This document shows, in pieces, positions 5,716-7,119 of a stretch of DNA of 7,119 nt. A program made the position numbers and the translations under genes. This DNA comes from Tardiphaga sp. (GTDB lineage: Bacteria; Pseudomonadota; Alphaproteobacteria; Rhizobiales; Xanthobacteraceae). The notes beneath the pieces are model-generated. The model ran no database searches. It was not told the origin of the DNA and saw only the letters and a program-made list of their open reading frames with translations. The stretch's first letter is position 1; each line of letters begins with the position of its first letter. The stretch spans positions 1-7,119 of the forward strand of contig JAQGJF010000627.1 of assembly GCA_028290765.1 (NCBI GenBank), written 5' to 3'.

Positions 5716-7119
5716 GTCTCACGCTGCTGCACGATGCGCTGATTCTGACGCTCGATGCCGAACACCGGGTGATCGACGGCGGATACGTGCTGGTTCGCGA
5801 TCACGGCATCGCCGAGGTCAGCGCAGGCGCTTATGCCGGCGGCGAGAGTCCCGATCTCACGATCGATTGCCGCGACAGGCTGATCGCGCCGGGCCTTGTC
5901 AACGCCCATACGCATTCACAGTCGAGCACGATGTCCGGCTTTGGCGACCGGCTTAGTCACCCCGCCTTCATGTGGCTGACCCAGGCCCACACCTCCCGCC
6001 GCACGCCCGACGAAATCCGCTTGAGCGTGCTGCTGACGGCGTACGGTATGATGACCGGCGGCACCACGGCGGCGATCGATCACTTTCCCGGCCAGCGCTT
6101 CACGCTGGCTGATATGGAGGCCGTGCTGTCGGCCTGGAGCGAGACCGGGATGCGGATCGCGCTCGGCATGCGGTTTTTCGACGGCTCGTTCAGCGACATT
6201 TTTCCAGCGGCGCCGTTGCCGGAAGCGCTGAAGGCGCGCATGAACCGGATCGAATTGCTCAAGCCGCAGTCGGTCGCCGAATTGTCCGATCTGATGGAGG
6301 CGACCATCCAAAAATGGCATGGGCGGCCGCGTCTTTCGGTGTTTCCGGCGCCGTCCAATCCCGACCGCTGCAGCGACGAAGCCCTGCTGTTTTGCGCCGA
6401 AATCGCCGAGCGCCACGACACCGGCATCCACACCCATTTGCTTGAAACCAGCAAGCAGGCCGGGCTCGCGCAAGCGCGCTACGGGACGACGATGGTCAGG
6501 CACCTGGATGAGCTTGGCGTGCTTTCGGACCGCTGGTCCTGTGCGCACAGCATCTGGCTGACGGACGACGATATCGAACGCATGGCCGAGCGCAAAGCGG
6601 TCGCCGTGCTCAATCCCGAAAGCAACGATCGGCTCGGGACGGGATTGGCGCGAGCCCCGGACCTGCTCGGACGGGGCGTCCCGCTGGCATTGGGGACTGA
6701 CGGCTCCGGCGCCAACGACAACCTCATCATGCACGAGGCGATGCGCGCGGTCGCCGTCGCGCATCGCTCGAGCGAAAGCGACCGGTCGCGCTGGATCACC
6801 GCGGGCGACGTCCTGCACATGGCGACGACAGGCGGCGCGGCTGCCTTGCGGCATCAAAAGCTTGGCAGGATCGCCCCCGGCTTTGCCGCCGACCTGGTGG
6901 TCTACCGCCTGAATGCCCCATGGTGGGTACCGGTAAACGACATCGTGAACCAGATGGTGTTCGCCGAAACCGGTGCCAGCGTCGATACGGTGATGATCGA
7001 TGGACGAGTCGTCGTTGCCAATGGTGCGGTCACGACATTCGATGTCGACGCGCTGCTGCGGGAGGTGCGGTCGATGTCCAGCAGCTTAAGGAAGCGCAAC
7101 GCCGATTTGTTCGACGTGG
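5712..7119 (+). CDS. Amidohydrolase (ATZ/TRZ, SAH/MTA-deaminase-like); 3' end off window
   Basis: A cytoplasmic metal-dependent hydrolase, open from ATG 5712 to the window edge (469 codons) with no stop. The mononuclear metal site is complete: His66 and His68 (PGLVNAHTHS), His242 (IHTHLLETSKQ), and Asp330 (ALGTDGSGAND). The catalytic Glu245 and His279 (CAHSIWLT) are present. HLLETSK and NPESNDRLGTG (301-311) closely follow the HLYETSK and NPxSNxxLGxG pattern of SAH/MTA deaminases such as TM0936. Deamination of an amino-heterocycle or a related C-N cleavage is therefore more likely than a dinuclear-metal reaction. The N-terminal sandwich (about 1-60) and C-terminal strand (FAADLVVY) are normal. 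By alignment with its paralogue at 1-268, only about 10 codons are missing. It overlaps the OCD-family gene by four bases (ATGA), so the two are co-translated and probably share a pathway. The substrate is unknown. Confidence 0.93.
   Translation, partial: MSLTLLHDALILTLDAEHRVIDGGYVLVRDHGIAEVSAGAYAGGESPDLTIDCRDRLIAPGLVNAHTHSQSSTMSGFGDRLSHPAFMWLTQAHTSRRTPDEIRLSVLLTAYGMMTGGTTAAIDHFPGQRFTLADMEAVLSAWSETGMRIALGMRFFDGSFSDIFPAAPLPEALKARMNRIELLKPQSVAELSDLMEATIQKWHGRPRLSVFPAPSNPDRCSDEALLFCAEIAERHDTGIHTHLLETSKQAGLAQARYGTTMVRHLDELGVLSDRWSCAHSIWLTDDDIERMAERKAVAVLNPESNDRLGTGLARAPDLLGRGVPLALGTDGSGANDNLIMHEAMRAVAVAHRSSESDRSRWITAGDVLHMATTGGAAALRHQKLGRIAPGFAADLVVYRLNAPWWVPVNDIVNQMVFAETGASVDTVMIDGRVVVANGAVTTFDVDALLREVRSMSSSLRKRNADLFDV

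Noticed and set aside
5916..6857. Minus-strand open frame of about 313 codons opposite the final amidohydrolase
   Set aside because: The + strand carries every amidohydrolase catalytic motif across this span. The minus frame is compositionally a shadow.

Overview
The window is GC-rich, densely packed and coded entirely on the + strand. It reads as part of a catabolic and transport locus from an alphaproteobacterium. The Tat-exported binding protein, the style of the proteins and the GC-rich wobble positions suggest the Bradyrhizobium/Rhodopseudomonas group. That placement is an impression from sequence style and was not tested by any search.

Layout. Positions 1-268 hold the C-terminal end of an amidohydrolase whose start lies off the window. 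Positions 269-406 are an AT-rich intergenic region with a perfect 18-bp palindrome, a plausible sigma70-type promoter and two smaller inverted repeats. Position 407 starts a GntR-family regulator with an FCD effector domain. After a 68-bp gap a tightly packed series follows: a Tat-dependent NMT1/SsuA-like solute-binding protein (1177-2208), an ABC ATPase (2229-3038), two different but related inner-membrane permeases (3038-3817 and 3822-4589), an ornithine cyclodeaminase/mu-crystallin-family NAD(P)-dependent enzyme (4642-5715), and a second amidohydrolase (from 5712, open to the right edge and lacking only its last few codons). Spacings of 20, -1, 4, 52 and -4 bp suggest one transcript from the binding protein to the last amidohydrolase.

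How it may work together. The FCD-type regulator probably senses a small organic acid or related metabolite and controls the locus. The ABC system imports a small, probably nitrogen-containing compound. The amidohydrolase has the full mononuclear-metal deaminase residue set (HxH, HxxE, H, D) of the SAH/MTA-deaminase and chlorohydrolase (ATZ/TRZ) subfamily, and would remove an amino or similar group from it. The OCD-family protein would act on an imine or amino-acid intermediate. Its active site has Asn where true ornithine cyclodeaminases carry the catalytic Asp, so a reductase or dehydrogenase role is more likely than ornithine cyclisation. The amidohydrolase tail at the left edge is clearly paralogous to the one at the right edge, so the regulator-transporter-OCD module is bracketed by two related hydrolases. 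The substrate cannot be read from the sequence. No RNA gene, mobile element or CRISPR array was seen, and no gap exceeds 300 bases.
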